DNA of 64,000 bases from Streptomyces tsukubensis (GTDB lineage Bacteria; Actinomycetota; Actinomycetes; Streptomycetales; Streptomycetaceae), in NCBI RefSeq assembly GCF_009296025.1, contig NZ_CP045178.1, forward strand, positions 3,348,001-3,412,000, read 5' to 3'. The position numbers and the translations under genes are program-made. Shown piece by piece: positions 27,958 to 37,755 of the stretch (position 1 is its first letter; each line of letters starts with the position of its first letter). Below the pieces are notes generated by a model. The model saw only the letters and a program-made list of their open reading frames with translations, was not told the DNA's origin and did no database searches.

Positions 27958-28968
27958 TCACCCCCGGCCGCGCGCCTCCGCCGCCAGGATCGCGTCGCGG
28001 TAGGCGCGGGCCGCCGCGCGCAGCGCCGCCTCGGGGTCGGTGCCCGCGGCGTCGGCCCGTGCGGCGAGCGCCAGCAGTTCGTAGCCGATGCCCTGCCCTT
28101 GGGGAAGGGCCGCGTCGAGCCCGGCGGTGCGGGTCCGTGAGGCGAGCTTGGCGGCGAGCGCGAGGGCGGGCTGGCCGAGCGGGACGCCCTCGGTGACCGA
28201 CCCGCGCCGCTTCTCCTCGGCCTTGGTGCGCAGCCAGTGCTCGCGTACCTCCTCGGGGGTACGGGCGCTCTCGTCGCCGAAGACGTGCGGGTGGCGGTGG
28301 ATGAGCTTGTCCACGATCGTGCCTGCCACGTCGTCGACGGAGAACGGTTCCTCCGGGTCGTCCTCGGCGATCCTGGCGTGGAAGACGACCTGGAGGAGTA
28401 CGTCACCCAGTTCCTCGCGCAGTTCCTCCCTGTCGCCGGCCTCGATGGCCTCGACCAGTTCGTAGGACTCCTCCAGCGCGTACTTGGCCAGCCCCTCGTG
28501 GGTCTGCCCCGAGGACCAGGGGCAGTCGGCGCGAATACGGTCCATGACCTGTACGAGGTCGAGGAGGCGGGCGCCCGGCAGGTCGTAGGAGGCGGGGAGC
28601 AGTTCCAGATCGGGCATGGAGAACCGCCCTGAACCCGCGAGCCGGGCCAGTCCGTCGGTGAGGGCCTGGTCGCCCTCGCCCGAGGCGATCACCACGACGG
28701 TGCGGCCTTCGGCGCAGCCGTCGACCAGTTCCATGGCGGTGGGCGAGCCCGGCTCGACGGTGACGCCCGCCTCGCGCAGATACGGGAGCTGCGGATGGTC
28801 CTGGTCCGCGCAGAGCACCCGGTGGGCTTCCCTGAGGGTCTGCCAGGCGGACCAGGAGAGCAGCCCCGGGGCGACGCGGTGGCTGGTGGTGAGGAGGACG
28901 ATCCGGCCGGGGGACTCGCCGGGACTACTCGCGCCGGAACCGGCCGTGCCGGGACTGTTTGCGTTCAC
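27958..28968 (-). CDS. mazG: Nucleoside triphosphate pyrophosphohydrolase MazG
   Basis: A 336-residue enzyme that hydrolyses NTPs to NMP and pyrophosphate, probably for pool cleaning or stringent control. It starts at GTG 28966-28968. Residues 1-120 form an N-terminal domain found in actinobacterial MazG. The MazG domain proper has LVQVMDRIRADCPWSSGQTHEGLAKYALEESYELVEAIE and EELREELGDVLLQVVFHARIAE (the metal-binding ExxE and ExxD motifs), then VDKLIHRHPHVFGDE and WLRTKAEEKRR. The length fits the Streptomyces orthologue (SCO3100 by my recollection of order). Confidence 0.94.
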   Translation of the reverse strand: MNANSPGTAGSGASSPGESPGRIVLLTTSHRVAPGLLSWSAWQTLREAHRVLCADQDHPQLPYLREAGVTVEPGSPTAMELVDGCAEGRTVVVIASGEGDQALTDGLARLAGSGRFSMPDLELLPASYDLPGARLLDLVQVMDRIRADCPWSSGQTHEGLAKYALEESYELVEAIEAGDREELREELGDVLLQVVFHARIAEDDPEEPFSVDDVAGTIVDKLIHRHPHVFGDESARTPEEVREHWLRTKAEEKRRGSVTEGVPLGQPALALAAKLASRTRTAGLDAALPQGQGIGYELLALAARADAAGTDPEAALRAAARAYRDAILAAEARGRG

Positions 28969-29004
28969 CCCCCGAACGTAACCCAGGCCCCGCGGGACCC
29001 GCGC

Positions 29005-29029
29005 GGCCCCCGGATCTTCCTCGGGGGCC
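29005..29029. terminator. Hairpin 3' of the SurA-like gene
   Basis: An 8-bp inverted repeat GGCCCCCG/CGGGGGCC with a 9-base loop lies just downstream of the SurA-like gene on the minus strand and before mazG. Confidence 0.55.
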
Positions 29030-29072
29030 GGGCGGGGGCCGGGTGGAGCGGAGGGCCTGGCCCGGTGGGGGC

Positions 29073-29732
29073 CTACGCCTGCTCGGGTGCCGCCTTCGCG
29101 GTCACGTCCTTGACCCAGGGGGTCTTGGCGTCGCTGCGACGGCTCTTCTCCACGTCCCAGGTGCCGTACCGGGGGTTGAGGTCGATGTTGAGTTTCCTGG
29201 AGGCGGTGGAGAGCGCCTTCCAGAAGGTGGCCTGGCCCTGCGGGGAGTTCGGGTCGGCGCCGAGCACCCGGTACAGCTTCTGGGCGGTGATCTCGGTGCG
29301 CAGGCTGTCGTCGAGCCGCGCGGGGGCCACGCTGTACTGCTGGAGCCAGCCGGTCTCCAGCGCCTTCGAGCCGCCCGCCTGCCGCTCAAGACCCGTACGC
29401 ATCGACTGGATCTCACGGCGGGTGACGTCGACGCCCTTGTCGGCGGCGGCGCGGTGCAGGACACGGTCGAGGACCATCGTCTGGAGGGTGTTGCGGGCGA
29501 GGCCGCCGCTCTTGGACACGGCCTGCGAGTACTGCTCGTCGTCCTTGGTCGCGGAGCGCTGCGCGTCCCGCACCTCGGTGACCCTGCTCTCCAGTTGCGC
29601 GACGGTGATGCGGTCCTTGCCGACGACGGCGGCCGCGCCCGGGTGTGCCTGGCTGCCGCACGCGGCCAGCAGGGGCGCGCCCACGACAAGGGCGGTGGAG
29701 ACGGTGAGCGCGGTGCGACGGCGGCGGTGCAA
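29073..29732 (-). CDS. SurA N-terminal-domain lipoprotein
   Basis: A 219-residue lipoprotein. The TTG at 29730-29732 follows GGGAGG at good spacing and gives a clean signal: basic HRRRRTAL, hydrophobic TVSTALVVGAPLLA, lipobox LLAAC-GS. Longer upstream starts would bury the signal and are rejected. The mature part has the SurA-N-like chaperone fold with VVGKDRITVAQLESRVTEV, LARNTLQTMVLDRVLHRAAADKGVDVTRREI and a helical C-terminus. No parvulin domain is present. It is anchored outside the cell membrane and probably assists folding or quality control of exported proteins. It lies upstream of mazG on the same strand. Confidence 0.88.
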   Translation of the reverse strand: MHRRRRTALTVSTALVVGAPLLAACGSQAHPGAAAVVGKDRITVAQLESRVTEVRDAQRSATKDDEQYSQAVSKSGGLARNTLQTMVLDRVLHRAAADKGVDVTRREIQSMRTGLERQAGGSKALETGWLQQYSVAPARLDDSLRTEITAQKLYRVLGADPNSPQGQATFWKALSTASRKLNIDLNPRYGTWDVEKSRRSDAKTPWVKDVTAKAAPEQA

Positions 29733-29870
29733 AGGAGCCTCCCGGGGTGGTGGGGTCACAGATGCGACGCGCCGGGGTCTCGCGCCTCCGCCGGGAGCGG
29801 TGGTGGGGCGACACGACGACGCACAACACCTTGCGGTGATCGATGTTAGGCAGTCGGTGTGGTCTGGGCC

Positions 29871-29995
29871 ACTGATTCGACTGATTCGACCAACGATTCG
29901 TCTCGCCCAAGGATTCGTCTCACCCAAAGATTCGTTTCGCCCAAGGATCGGTCTGACCCCGAAGATTCGTCCGACCCCGAGGTTCGTTCGCGCGT
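29871..29995. repeat. Degenerate GATTCGTCTCGCCCAAG repeats
   Basis: About 125 bp of imperfect 15-17-bp units (AACGATTCGTCTCGCCC, AAGGATTCGTCTCACCC and relatives), preceded by 9-bp CTGATTCGA copies, fill the space between the kinase stop and the SurA-like start. No gene is seen in 29733-30035. Confidence 0.85.
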
Positions 29996-30035
29996 CGCCC
30001 GCCCCTGGGTGAGGGGCCCGGGAGGGGGGGGAGGT

Positions 30036-31595
30036 TCAGCGGACCTGGCCGAGCCAGTGCAAGGTGCGGCGGATCTCACCGGGGAAGGCGTGACCGGGGC
30101 CGTAGAGCATTTGCGCTTCCTGGAGGAGTCCGACCAGCACCCCGTGGGCACCGGCCCGGTCGCCGAGAGTGAGGAGCAAGTGGCCGATACGGCGCCGGAT
30201 TTCGAGGGCGAGGCGTGGGTCGGGCTGGACGTACTGGTTGGCGAAGTACGGGAGCAGCGCCCGGTATTCGGTGAGGGCGACGGCGGCCTCACCGAGCTGT
30301 TCGAGGCACTGCGCCGCTTCGTAGCGGAAACGCAGCGCCTCAAGGTCGGCGGCGCCCTTGTCCGTGGTCCGCTCTTCGGCGAGGCGGCGCAGTTCCGGCA
30401 GGGCCCTGCGGTACTGGCCGTCGTCCATGAGGGTCGTGGCGTAGAGCCTGCGGAGAGTGGTGACGACCTTGGAGCGGTCGCCGTGCAGGGCGGCGGCCGC
30501 GGGGAGTATCGCGCCGAGCGTGTCGACGGCCTGGGTGATGCGGCCCTCCCCCAGCAGGCGTTTCACCTCGTCCACGGCGGCGGCCACGTCCAGCGGCGAC
30601 CAGGCCCGCTCGTCCGCGCCGGTCTCGGGCGCCGGGGGCCGCGCGGGCATGTCGGGCCGGGGTGCGGGGGTGGCCGCGTGGTCGGGCCAGGGCGCGAGCG
30701 GGCGCAGGAAGGGGCGGGTCGGGTCGAGGGTGGCGGCGGGCGCGGCGGAGCCGGAGGCGGTGGGCAGCAGCGGGGCCAGTACCGCGTAGACCTCTTGGGC
30801 GTGAGCGGGCCGGTGCTGGGGGTCCTTGGCGAGCAGCCGCAGGACGAGCGCCTCAAGCTCGGTCGGGACCTCGGGGCGGAGCCCCCGTACGGGGACGGGC
30901 TGTTCGTAGAGGTGGCGGTGGAGGACGCCGAGGACGGTGGCGCCCTCGAAGGGGACGGTTCCCGTGAGCAGTTCGTGCAGGACGGCCCCGAGGGCGTAGA
31001 GGTCGGTGTACGGGCCGACGGCGCCACCCATGGCCTGCTCGGGCGCCATGTAGGCGGGACTGCCTATGGGGGTACCCGTGTGGGTGAGGCGGGTGGTGTC
31101 GGTGTCCATGACGGCGGCCACGCCGAGATCGAGGACGGTGACGGAACCGTCCGCTCTGATCATCAGGTTGCCCGGCTTGAGGTCCCGGTGAACGATCGGG
31201 ACGGCGTGCACGGCGGAGAGCACCGCGCACACCTGGGCGGCGACGGCGACGGCCCACTGCCAGGGGTAGGGGCGGCGCGTCGCGAGGTGGTGGGCGAGGT
31301 CGGTCCCGTCGATGTACTGCATGACGAGGAACAGGTCGTCGTCCTCGGCGCCCGCGTCGTGCACGGTGACCAACCCCGGGTGGTCGACCTGGGCGGTGAC
31401 CCGGCATTCGCGTACGAAACGGCCGCGCAGTTCGTCGGCGGTCTCCCCCGCGAGACGGTCGGGGCGCAGCAGTTTCACGGCGACGCGGCGGTCGAGACGC
31501 CTGTCGTAGGCGGCCCACACCTGGCCCATACCGCCCTGTCCGATGAGCGCGGAGAGTTCGTACCGGTCGGCGACGACCCGTGCCGCAGCCGTCAT
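30036..31595 (-). CDS. Serine/threonine protein kinase
   Basis: A 519-residue Hanks-type kinase, start ATG 31593-31595 (MTAAARVVADRYELSALIGQ). Kinase motifs: GQGGMGQVW (P-loop) near 20, VAVKLLRP (catalytic Lys) near 42, FLVMQYIDGTDLAHHL, IVHRDLKPGNLM (HRD) near 140, DLG in place of DFG in TVLDLGVAAVMD, GTPIGSPAYMAPEQ and YTDLYALGAVLHELLTG. After a Pro/Ala-rich linker (about 270-340) the C-terminal 180 residues are helical and TPR-like (VVTTLRRLYATTLMDDGQYRRALPELRRL). There is no transmembrane helix, so it is soluble. The start overlaps the stop of the upstream membrane-protein gene (ATGA), indicating translational coupling and a functional pair. Confidence 0.92.
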   Translation of the reverse strand: MTAAARVVADRYELSALIGQGGMGQVWAAYDRRLDRRVAVKLLRPDRLAGETADELRGRFVRECRVTAQVDHPGLVTVHDAGAEDDDLFLVMQYIDGTDLAHHLATRRPYPWQWAVAVAAQVCAVLSAVHAVPIVHRDLKPGNLMIRADGSVTVLDLGVAAVMDTDTTRLTHTGTPIGSPAYMAPEQAMGGAVGPYTDLYALGAVLHELLTGTVPFEGATVLGVLHRHLYEQPVPVRGLRPEVPTELEALVLRLLAKDPQHRPAHAQEVYAVLAPLLPTASGSAAPAATLDPTRPFLRPLAPWPDHAATPAPRPDMPARPPAPETGADERAWSPLDVAAAVDEVKRLLGEGRITQAVDTLGAILPAAAALHGDRSKVVTTLRRLYATTLMDDGQYRRALPELRRLAEERTTDKGAADLEALRFRYEAAQCLEQLGEAAVALTEYRALLPYFANQYVQPDPRLALEIRRRIGHLLLTLGDRAGAHGVLVGLLQEAQMLYGPGHAFPGEIRRTLHWLGQVR

Positions 31596-32416
31596 CGGGT
31601 GTCGCCGTCCGTGCTCCAGCCGTGGGTGTGCGGGTATTCGGGGCCGGGCGGGTCGGTCGGGTGCGGGGGCTGCTGCTGCGATGACCGCTGCCCTTGTGGG
31701 TGCGGGGGCTGCCCTTGTTGGTGGGGCGAGTGTTGCGGTGACTGCTGCCCGTGTGGGGCCGGGGGCTGCTGCCGCTGGGCCGGCGGCCGACCCGTGCCGC
31801 CCTGCTCCTGGCTGCGCAAGTAGTCGCTCAGCTCGTCGAGTTCGGCCCTGACCTGGTCGATCCTGCCTGGCCTGTGCTGCGCGGGCGCGTAGACGGGGGC
31901 ACCCTGCGGCGGCCCCGCCGGGTGGCCGGGGGCGGGGCCAGGCCCTCGCGGGGCCACGTTCGACGGGGGCCGGCCGTAACCGGAGGAGGGAGCGGTGGTT
32001 CCGTAGGGCGAGGGTGAGGGCGAGGGCGTCGGTGGGAAGAGCGCGCCGGGGAACCGAGGGCGCGGCGACCGGTAGTGCTGGATGTCGGCGTAGAGGTAGT
32101 AGCCCGTGAAGCACACCGCGCCGAGGACCAGCCCGAGTGCGCCGACGGCCCCGCGCCAGCTGGTGATCTCATCGCCCTCTTCGGTGACGACGAGAGCGAC
32201 ACAGCTGATGACGACCACGATCGAGACCCAGAAGAGGCCCCAGTGCCGCCGCGCCCGGGTCACGATCGCGAGGCGCAGCATGGTGATCCAGGCGAGCATC
32301 CCGAGGCTGAGCAGCGCAGCGGCCGCGCAGAAGATCCGTACCGTCACCAGCGCGACCGTATGAGGGCGCTGGGCCGGTGGCCGGCCAGGAACGGGGCCTG
32401 GACCGTCGCTGTGCAT
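31592..32416 (-). CDS. Integral membrane protein with Pro/Gln-rich tail
   Basis: A 274-residue protein with three or four membrane helices in its first 130 residues (VALVTVRIFCAAAALLSLGML, WGLFWVSIVVVISCVALVV, GAVGALGLVLGAVCFTGYYLYA). A long cytoplasmic tail rich in Pro, Gln, Gly and His includes a short coiled segment RIDQVRAELDELSDYLRSQ. The stop overlaps the kinase start by four bases. I do not know the family function; the pairing suggests it anchors, senses for, or is a substrate of the kinase. Confidence 0.85.
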   Translation of the reverse strand: MHSDGPGPVPGRPPAQRPHTVALVTVRIFCAAAALLSLGMLAWITMLRLAIVTRARRHWGLFWVSIVVVISCVALVVTEEGDEITSWRGAVGALGLVLGAVCFTGYYLYADIQHYRSPRPRFPGALFPPTPSPSPSPYGTTAPSSGYGRPPSNVAPRGPGPAPGHPAGPPQGAPVYAPAQHRPGRIDQVRAELDELSDYLRSQEQGGTGRPPAQRQQPPAPHGQQSPQHSPHQQGQPPHPQGQRSSQQQPPHPTDPPGPEYPHTHGWSTDGDTR

Positions 32417-32611
32417 GGCTGCTCCTGTGACCGGGCGAAAAGAAGGGACGACATACCCGCACGGAAAGCGAACCGTCCTGGCACACGTAAGAGCGTATAC
32501 ACCGACAGCGGGGGTCGTCCCTGGGTTGTACGGACGAACATCCGGGCCGTTGCCCCCGGCCCGAGCCGTGAAGAGCGCGGGCCGGGCCGCGAGGGAGCGC
32601 GGGCCGGTGGC

Positions 32612-33400
32612 TCAGCGCGCGTGGAACCGACTCGGCGCCTCCGTAGGCGCGTCACCCGAGGGCAGCTTCTGGTCGGGGCAGGCGGAGAGGACGCGCTGCA
32701 TCGCGTCGCGCTCCGCGCCCGTCACCCACAGCTCGTACTTCTTCTTCACCGCGACCTGTCCCGCCACATAGGTGCAGCGGTACGCCTTCGGGGGCAGCCA
32801 AGTCGCCGTGTCGCCCTCGCCCTTGCTGCGGTTGGGGCCCGCGCTGACGGCCAGCAGGTTGAGCGGGTCGTTGGCCAGCGCTATCCGCTTGGCCGGGTCC
32901 CACTGCTGGGCGCCCTTCTGCCAGGCGTCGGAGAGGGCGACGAGGTGGTCGATGTCGATGGTGCTGCGGCCCCGCGTGAACGTCACCGACTTGCCCGAGT
33001 ACGGGTCGTCGGTGAGAGTGCCGGTGGCGATGACGCACGTGCCTTCTTTGTACTTCACGTCCTCCAGGTCCCGCTTGAGGACGTCGTTCCTGGTGTCACA
33101 GTGGTTGCTGTCCACATCCGCCCACGCGGATCCGAACTTGTTCCTGTCGTAACCGGTCTTCGGCGCGCGGCCCTTGACGGTGAGTTCACCGACAGCGGCG
33201 AGCGCGGACCCCGCCCCCGCCTCGGCGGTGGAGTCACCCGCGCCGCCGCCCCGGCCGCTCGCTCTGTCCCCGTCGGTGGCCTTGCAGCCGCCCGTGGCGA
33301 GCAGCGCCCCCGCGAACAGCACGACAGCCGTACGCCGCGCACGGGGCGCCCGACCCCTCCGCACACCCGAAACACCCGAAACACCCGAACCGACTGCCAT
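32612..33400 (-). CDS. Secreted HNH endonuclease-family lipoprotein (DUF1524-like)
   Basis: A 262-residue protein from ATG 33398-33400 (MAVGSGVSGVSGVRRGRAPR). Its signal has hydrophobic TAVVLFAGALLA and lipobox ATGG-C, so it is a lipoprotein. After a Gly/Ala-rich linker comes the domain GYDRNKFGSAWADVDSNHCDTRNDVLKRDL, DPYSGKSVTF, STIDIDHLVALSDAWQKGA (the DHL of the HNH-like metal site), NDPLNLLAVSAGPNRSKGEGD and AYRCTYVAGQ. This is the extracellular HNH/DUF1524 family common in actinobacteria, presumed nucleases for nutrient DNA or competition. The gene is upstream of the kinase pair but separated by 195 bp. Confidence 0.88.
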   Translation of the reverse strand: MAVGSGVSGVSGVRRGRAPRARRTAVVLFAGALLATGGCKATDGDRASGRGGGAGDSTAEAGAGSALAAVGELTVKGRAPKTGYDRNKFGSAWADVDSNHCDTRNDVLKRDLEDVKYKEGTCVIATGTLTDDPYSGKSVTFTRGRSTIDIDHLVALSDAWQKGAQQWDPAKRIALANDPLNLLAVSAGPNRSKGEGDTATWLPPKAYRCTYVAGQVAVKKKYELWVTGAERDAMQRVLSACPDQKLPSGDAPTEAPSRFHAR

Positions 33401-33763
33401 GACACGCCTTCCCGATCCCCCCTGGCGCGCGGCCGGGCAGGGCACGCGCGGCGGCCACTGCCTGACCGCCGGTCAGGTTCGAACTCACTGGCCAAGCACC
33501 TGATCAATGCTCGATCAAAACCGTACAGCGCGCGGTGAGCGCCCGATTCACCTCTACCCGTGGAGCCGTCCCGCGATACGCCGGCGATACGCCCGTACCG
33601 CGCCTGTCCCACACCTGCGCCACGCGTACGCCACACCAGCGCCACGCGTACGGACGGGCCGGGGCCGGGGCCGGGGATACGTCCGTCCATCCGCGGCCCC
33701 GGCCCCGGCCCCGGCCCGTCGTGCAGCCCCACTCGCCGCCGTACGCCCCCCGCTCGCCGCCGT

Positions 33764-33895
33764 ACGCCCCCGGATCGTGGTCAAGCCCCCGGATCGTTCA
33801 CGCCCCTCGGCTCATGGTCACGGACCCCAGGAACGTGGTCACGCCCCCAGGAACGTGGTCACGCCCTCGGCTCGTGGTCACGACCCCAGGATCGT
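33764..33895. repeat. About 20-bp degenerate tandem repeat at the mfd 3' end
   Basis: Units like CGCCCCCAGGAACGTGGTCA recur about seven times up to the mfd stop codon (33878-33880), which lies within the last copy. The space 33401-33877 has no gene; its left part holds other GC-rich words such as GCCACGCGTACG and GGGGCCGGGGCC. Confidence 0.8.
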
Positions 33896-36800
33896 CGTGA
33901 GGAACTCACCCGTCCAGGCCAGCAGTTCACGCCCCACCACCGGCTTCCCGCCGATCTTCCCCGAGGTCGGCCTCGGTACGAGGATCTGCTGCGCGGTCGC
34001 CTTCATGACGGTGCGCGGGTAGAGCCGCTTCAGCCGCAGCTCCTGCGATTCGCGCAGGTCGCTCACGGGGGCGAAGCGGATGTTGTTGCCCTGGAGGACG
34101 ATCTCACCGACCCCGCAGGACCTGGCCAGCATCCGCAGCCCCGCGACGAGCAGCAGGTTCTCCACCGGCTCCGGCAACTTGCCGTAGCGGTCGGTCAGTT
34201 CCTCCCGTACCGCCCTGATGTCCGCCTCCGAACTGGCGGAGGCGATCGCACGGTACGCCTGTAGACGCAGCCGCTCGCCGGGCGCGTAGTCGTGCGGGAC
34301 GTGCGCGTCGACGGGCAGTTCGATCTTCACCTCAAGCGGCGGCTCCTCCTCGACACCGCCCTCAAGGGAGGCCCGGTAGTCCGCGACGGCCTCGCCGACC
34401 ATCCGTACGTACAGGTCGAAGCCGACGCCCGCGATGTGTCCCGACTGCTCGCCGCCGAGGAGGTTGCCCGCGCCCCGGATCTCCAGGTCCTTCATCGCCA
34501 CGTACATGCCCGCGCCCATCTCCGTGTGCTGGGCGATGGTCGCGAGCCGTTCGTGCGCGGTCTCCGTGAGGGGCTTCTCCGGCGGGTAGAGGAAGTAGGC
34601 GTACCCCCGGTCCCTGCCCCGGCCCACCCGGCCGCGCAACTGGTGGAGCTGGGAGAGACCGAAGTTGTCGCCGCGCTCGACGATGAGGGTGTTGGCGTTG
34701 GAGATGTCGATGCCGGACTCGACGATCGTCGTGGAGACGAGGACGTCGAACTTCTTCTCCCAGAAGTCGACCACTACCTGTTCGAGAGCCTGCTCCGACA
34801 TCTGCCCGTGCGCGGTCGCGATCCGCGCCTCCGGCACGATCGCCCGCAGCCGGGAGGCGGCTCTGTCGATCGACTCCACCCGGTTGTGGATGTAGAAGAC
34901 CTGACCCTCCCGCAGCAGCTCACGGCGGAGGGCGGCGCCGATCTGCCGCTCCTCGTAGGGCCCGACGAAGGTGAGTACGGGGTGGCGCTCCTCCGGCGGG
35001 GTGGTGATCGTGGACATCTCACGGATGCCGGTGACCGCCATCTCCAGGGTGCGGGGGATCGGCGTCGCGGACATCGTGAGGACATCGACGTTGGCGCGGA
35101 GCTTCTTCAGCTGCTCCTTGTGCTCGACGCCGAAGCGCTGCTCCTCGTCCACGATGACAAGCCCGAGGTCCTTGAACTTCGTCTCGGAGGAGAACAGCCG
35201 GTGCGTACCGATGACGAGGTCGACGGAGCCGTCGCGCAGCCCCTCAAGGGTGGCCTTCGACGCGGTCTCCGACTGGAAGCGGGACAGGGCCTTGATGGTG
35301 ACGGGGAACTGCGCGTACCGCTCGGAGAACGTCGACATGTGCTGCTGCACCAGCAGCGTCGTCGGTACGAGGACGGCGACCTGCTTGCCGTCCTGTACGG
35401 CCTTGAAGGCGGCACGTACCGCGATCTCCGTCTTGCCGTAGCCGACGTCGCCGCAGATCAGCCGGTCCATGGGGACCGTCTTCTCCATGTCCTCCTTGAC
35501 CTCGCCGATGGTGGTGAGCTGATCGGGCGTCTCCGCGTAGGGGAAGGCGTCCTCAAGCTCCCGCTGCCACGGCGTGTCCGGCGCGAAGGCGTGGCCCGGG
35601 GCCGCCATCCGCGCCGAGTACAGCTTGATCAGGTCGGCCGCGATCTCCTTGACGGCCTTCTTGGCGCGCGCCTTCGTCTTGGTCCAGTCGGCGCCGCCGA
35701 GCCTGTGCAGCGTCGGGGCCTCACCGCCGACGTACTTGGTGATCTGTTCGAGCTGGTCGGTGGGGATGTAGAGCCGGTCGCCCGGCTGGCCGCGCTTGGC
35801 CGCCGCGTACTCCACGACGAGGTACTCGCGGGTCGCGCCCTGCACCGTGCGCTGGACCATCTCGATGTAGCGGCCCACGCCGTGCTGCTCGTGGACGATG
35901 TGGTCGCCGGCCTCCAGGGTCAGCGGGTCGATGGTCTTGCGGCGCCGGGCCGGCATCCGCACGCCCTCGCGGCCCGCCGCCTTCTGCCCGGTGAGGTCGG
36001 TCTCCGTGAGGACGGCGAGCCGCAGCTCGGGCGCCACGAAGCCGTGGTCGATGGAGCCGCACGACACATGGACGACGGACGGCGTGATCTCTTCCAGGTG
36101 CTGGTCGAGGCGGGCGGCGATGCCCTCGCCTCCCAGTACCTCGACGGTGCGGCTGGCCGGGCCGTGGCCCTCGGTGACGTAGACCGTGCGCCAGCCGTCC
36201 GACAGCCACTGCTTGGTGTCGGCGAGAGCCCGCGCGGTGTCGCCCCGGTAGGTCTCGGGGGCGTGCATGCCGAGCTTGAGGGTGTCCGACTCCTCAAGGG
36301 TCAGCTCCTCGTCGGCGGCGAACGGCGACACCGTCCACCACATCATTCCCAGCTCGCGGGCGCGCTGACGGACATCGGCGATGCCCCACAGGGACGCGGC
36401 GCCGACATCGATGGGCGCCTCGCCGCCGCCCGCCGAAGCGGCCCACGAGGCCTGGAGGAACTCCTGGCTGGTCGCGACCAGGTCGGCGGCCCTGGTCCTC
36501 ACCCGCTCCGGGTCGCACACCACGGTCATCGCGCCCGCGGGCAGTACGTCGAGCAGCAGTTCCATCTCGTCCACGAGGACGGGGGCCAGCGACTCCATGC
36601 CCTCGACCGCGATGCCCTCCGCGATCTTGCCGAGCAGTTCGCCCAGCTCGGGGTGGCGCTCAGCGAGGACCGCGGCCCGCTCCCGCACGTCGTCGGTGAG
36701 CAGCAGCTCACGGCAGGGCGGCGCCCACAGTCCGTGGTCGGCGACCTCAAGGGAACGCTGGTCGGCGACCTTGAAGTAACGGATCTCCTCGACGTCGTCG

Positions 36801-37444
36801 CCCCAGAACTCCACCCGCAGCGGGTGCTCCTCCGTCGGCGGGAACACGTCGAGGATCCCGCCGCGCACCGCGAACTCGCCACGCTTCTCGACCAGCTCCA
36901 CCCGGGCGTACGCGGCCGCCGCGAGCGCCTCCACGACCTCCCCGAGGTCGGTGGTCTGCCCGGTGCGCAGGGCTACGGGTTCCAGGTCACCCAACCCCTT
37001 GACCTGCGGCTGGAGCACGGAACGCACCGGGGCGACGATCACGCTGACGGGGCCGGTCTCGGGGTCGTCGGCCCTGGGGTGCGCGAGGCGGCGCAGGATG
37101 GCGAGCCGGCGGCCCACGGTGTCGGAGCGCGGCGAGAGCCGTTCGTGGGGCAGCGTCTCCCAGGACGGGAACTCCGCCACCCCGTCCGGCGGCAGCAGCG
37201 TCCTGAGCGCGGCGGCCAGATCCTCGGCCTCCCGGCCCGTCGCGGTCACCGCGAGTACGGTCCGCGGGGCCGCCCCCTCGTCCCCGCCGCCCTTCGCCCG
37301 GGTGAGCGCGGCCACCGCGAAGGGGCGCGCGGCGGGCGGACCGACCAGGTCGACATGGGCCCGGTGGCCTTCTCCCGCGGCCTTGACCGCCTCGGAGAGC
37401 GCCGGGTCACGTACAACGGCATCCAGCAGACCGTGCAGACTCAT
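33878..37444 (-). CDS. mfd: Transcription-repair coupling factor Mfd
   Basis: A 1188-residue protein that removes stalled RNA polymerase at DNA lesions and recruits UvrA. The N-terminal UvrB-like modules cover about residues 1-330 (LRVEFWGDDVEEIRYF), followed by the RNA-polymerase-interacting domain DHIVHEQHGVGRYIEMV (about 530). The SF2 translocase has GDVGYGKTEIAVRAAF (motif I), LVPTTLLVQQH, VIGTHRLF, LVIVDEEQRFGVEHKE (DEEQ), LTMSATPIPRTLEMA, FDVLVSTTIVESGID and QLRGRVGRGRDRGYAYF. The C-terminal UvrA-binding domain begins with the EIRGAGNLLGGEQSGHI region. It is full length with no lesion. A cluster of repeats sits at its 3' end. Confidence 0.97.
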   Translation of the reverse strand: MSLHGLLDAVVRDPALSEAVKAAGEGHRAHVDLVGPPAARPFAVAALTRAKGGGDEGAAPRTVLAVTATGREAEDLAAALRTLLPPDGVAEFPSWETLPHERLSPRSDTVGRRLAILRRLAHPRADDPETGPVSVIVAPVRSVLQPQVKGLGDLEPVALRTGQTTDLGEVVEALAAAAYARVELVEKRGEFAVRGGILDVFPPTEEHPLRVEFWGDDVEEIRYFKVADQRSLEVADHGLWAPPCRELLLTDDVRERAAVLAERHPELGELLGKIAEGIAVEGMESLAPVLVDEMELLLDVLPAGAMTVVCDPERVRTRAADLVATSQEFLQASWAASAGGGEAPIDVGAASLWGIADVRQRARELGMMWWTVSPFAADEELTLEESDTLKLGMHAPETYRGDTARALADTKQWLSDGWRTVYVTEGHGPASRTVEVLGGEGIAARLDQHLEEITPSVVHVSCGSIDHGFVAPELRLAVLTETDLTGQKAAGREGVRMPARRRKTIDPLTLEAGDHIVHEQHGVGRYIEMVQRTVQGATREYLVVEYAAAKRGQPGDRLYIPTDQLEQITKYVGGEAPTLHRLGGADWTKTKARAKKAVKEIAADLIKLYSARMAAPGHAFAPDTPWQRELEDAFPYAETPDQLTTIGEVKEDMEKTVPMDRLICGDVGYGKTEIAVRAAFKAVQDGKQVAVLVPTTLLVQQHMSTFSERYAQFPVTIKALSRFQSETASKATLEGLRDGSVDLVIGTHRLFSSETKFKDLGLVIVDEEQRFGVEHKEQLKKLRANVDVLTMSATPIPRTLEMAVTGIREMSTITTPPEERHPVLTFVGPYEERQIGAALRRELLREGQVFYIHNRVESIDRAASRLRAIVPEARIATAHGQMSEQALEQVVVDFWEKKFDVLVSTTIVESGIDISNANTLIVERGDNFGLSQLHQLRGRVGRGRDRGYAYFLYPPEKPLTETAHERLATIAQHTEMGAGMYVAMKDLEIRGAGNLLGGEQSGHIAGVGFDLYVRMVGEAVADYRASLEGGVEEEPPLEVKIELPVDAHVPHDYAPGERLRLQAYRAIASASSEADIRAVREELTDRYGKLPEPVENLLLVAGLRMLARSCGVGEIVLQGNNIRFAPVSDLRESQELRLKRLYPRTVMKATAQQILVPRPTSGKIGGKPVVGRELLAWTGEFLTTILGS

Positions 37445-37728
37445 GAAACTTGACTTCCGTCCAGGGGGCCCGAGGGTTGGCGGGCGCCCCTACGGGACAC
37501 CGCGAACCGGCGAATGAGCAACGCGAACCGCCCGACACGTCGTACGGGCCGGGGTGTCCCAGCGTACGCCGGACGCGCGAATCGGGCCCTCGCGCGCGAT
37601 CAGGAGCGGGGGCGCGCGCCTCCCGGGGGAGGTACCGGCCGGTGCGCCGCTCGGCCCCGGCTGCCCTCGGGTGCGCGCGTGCGTGGAGGCCCCCTCGCGG
37701 CCGTCCACGACGCCCACGGGCACCCGGC

Positions 37729-37755
37729 CCCTTCCGTGACTTCCGCACGGAAGGG
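37729..37755. terminator. Intrinsic terminator after second ABC operon
   Basis: A perfect 10-bp inverted repeat CCCTTCCGTG/CACGGAAGGG with a 7-base loop lies downstream of the permease stop (37850, minus strand). No gene is visible in 37445-37849. Confidence 0.7.

Noticed and set aside
34292..37453. Very long plus-strand open frame opposite mfd
   Set aside because: It is the antisense frame of a complete mfd gene; high GC keeps it open. Its protein has no domain motifs.
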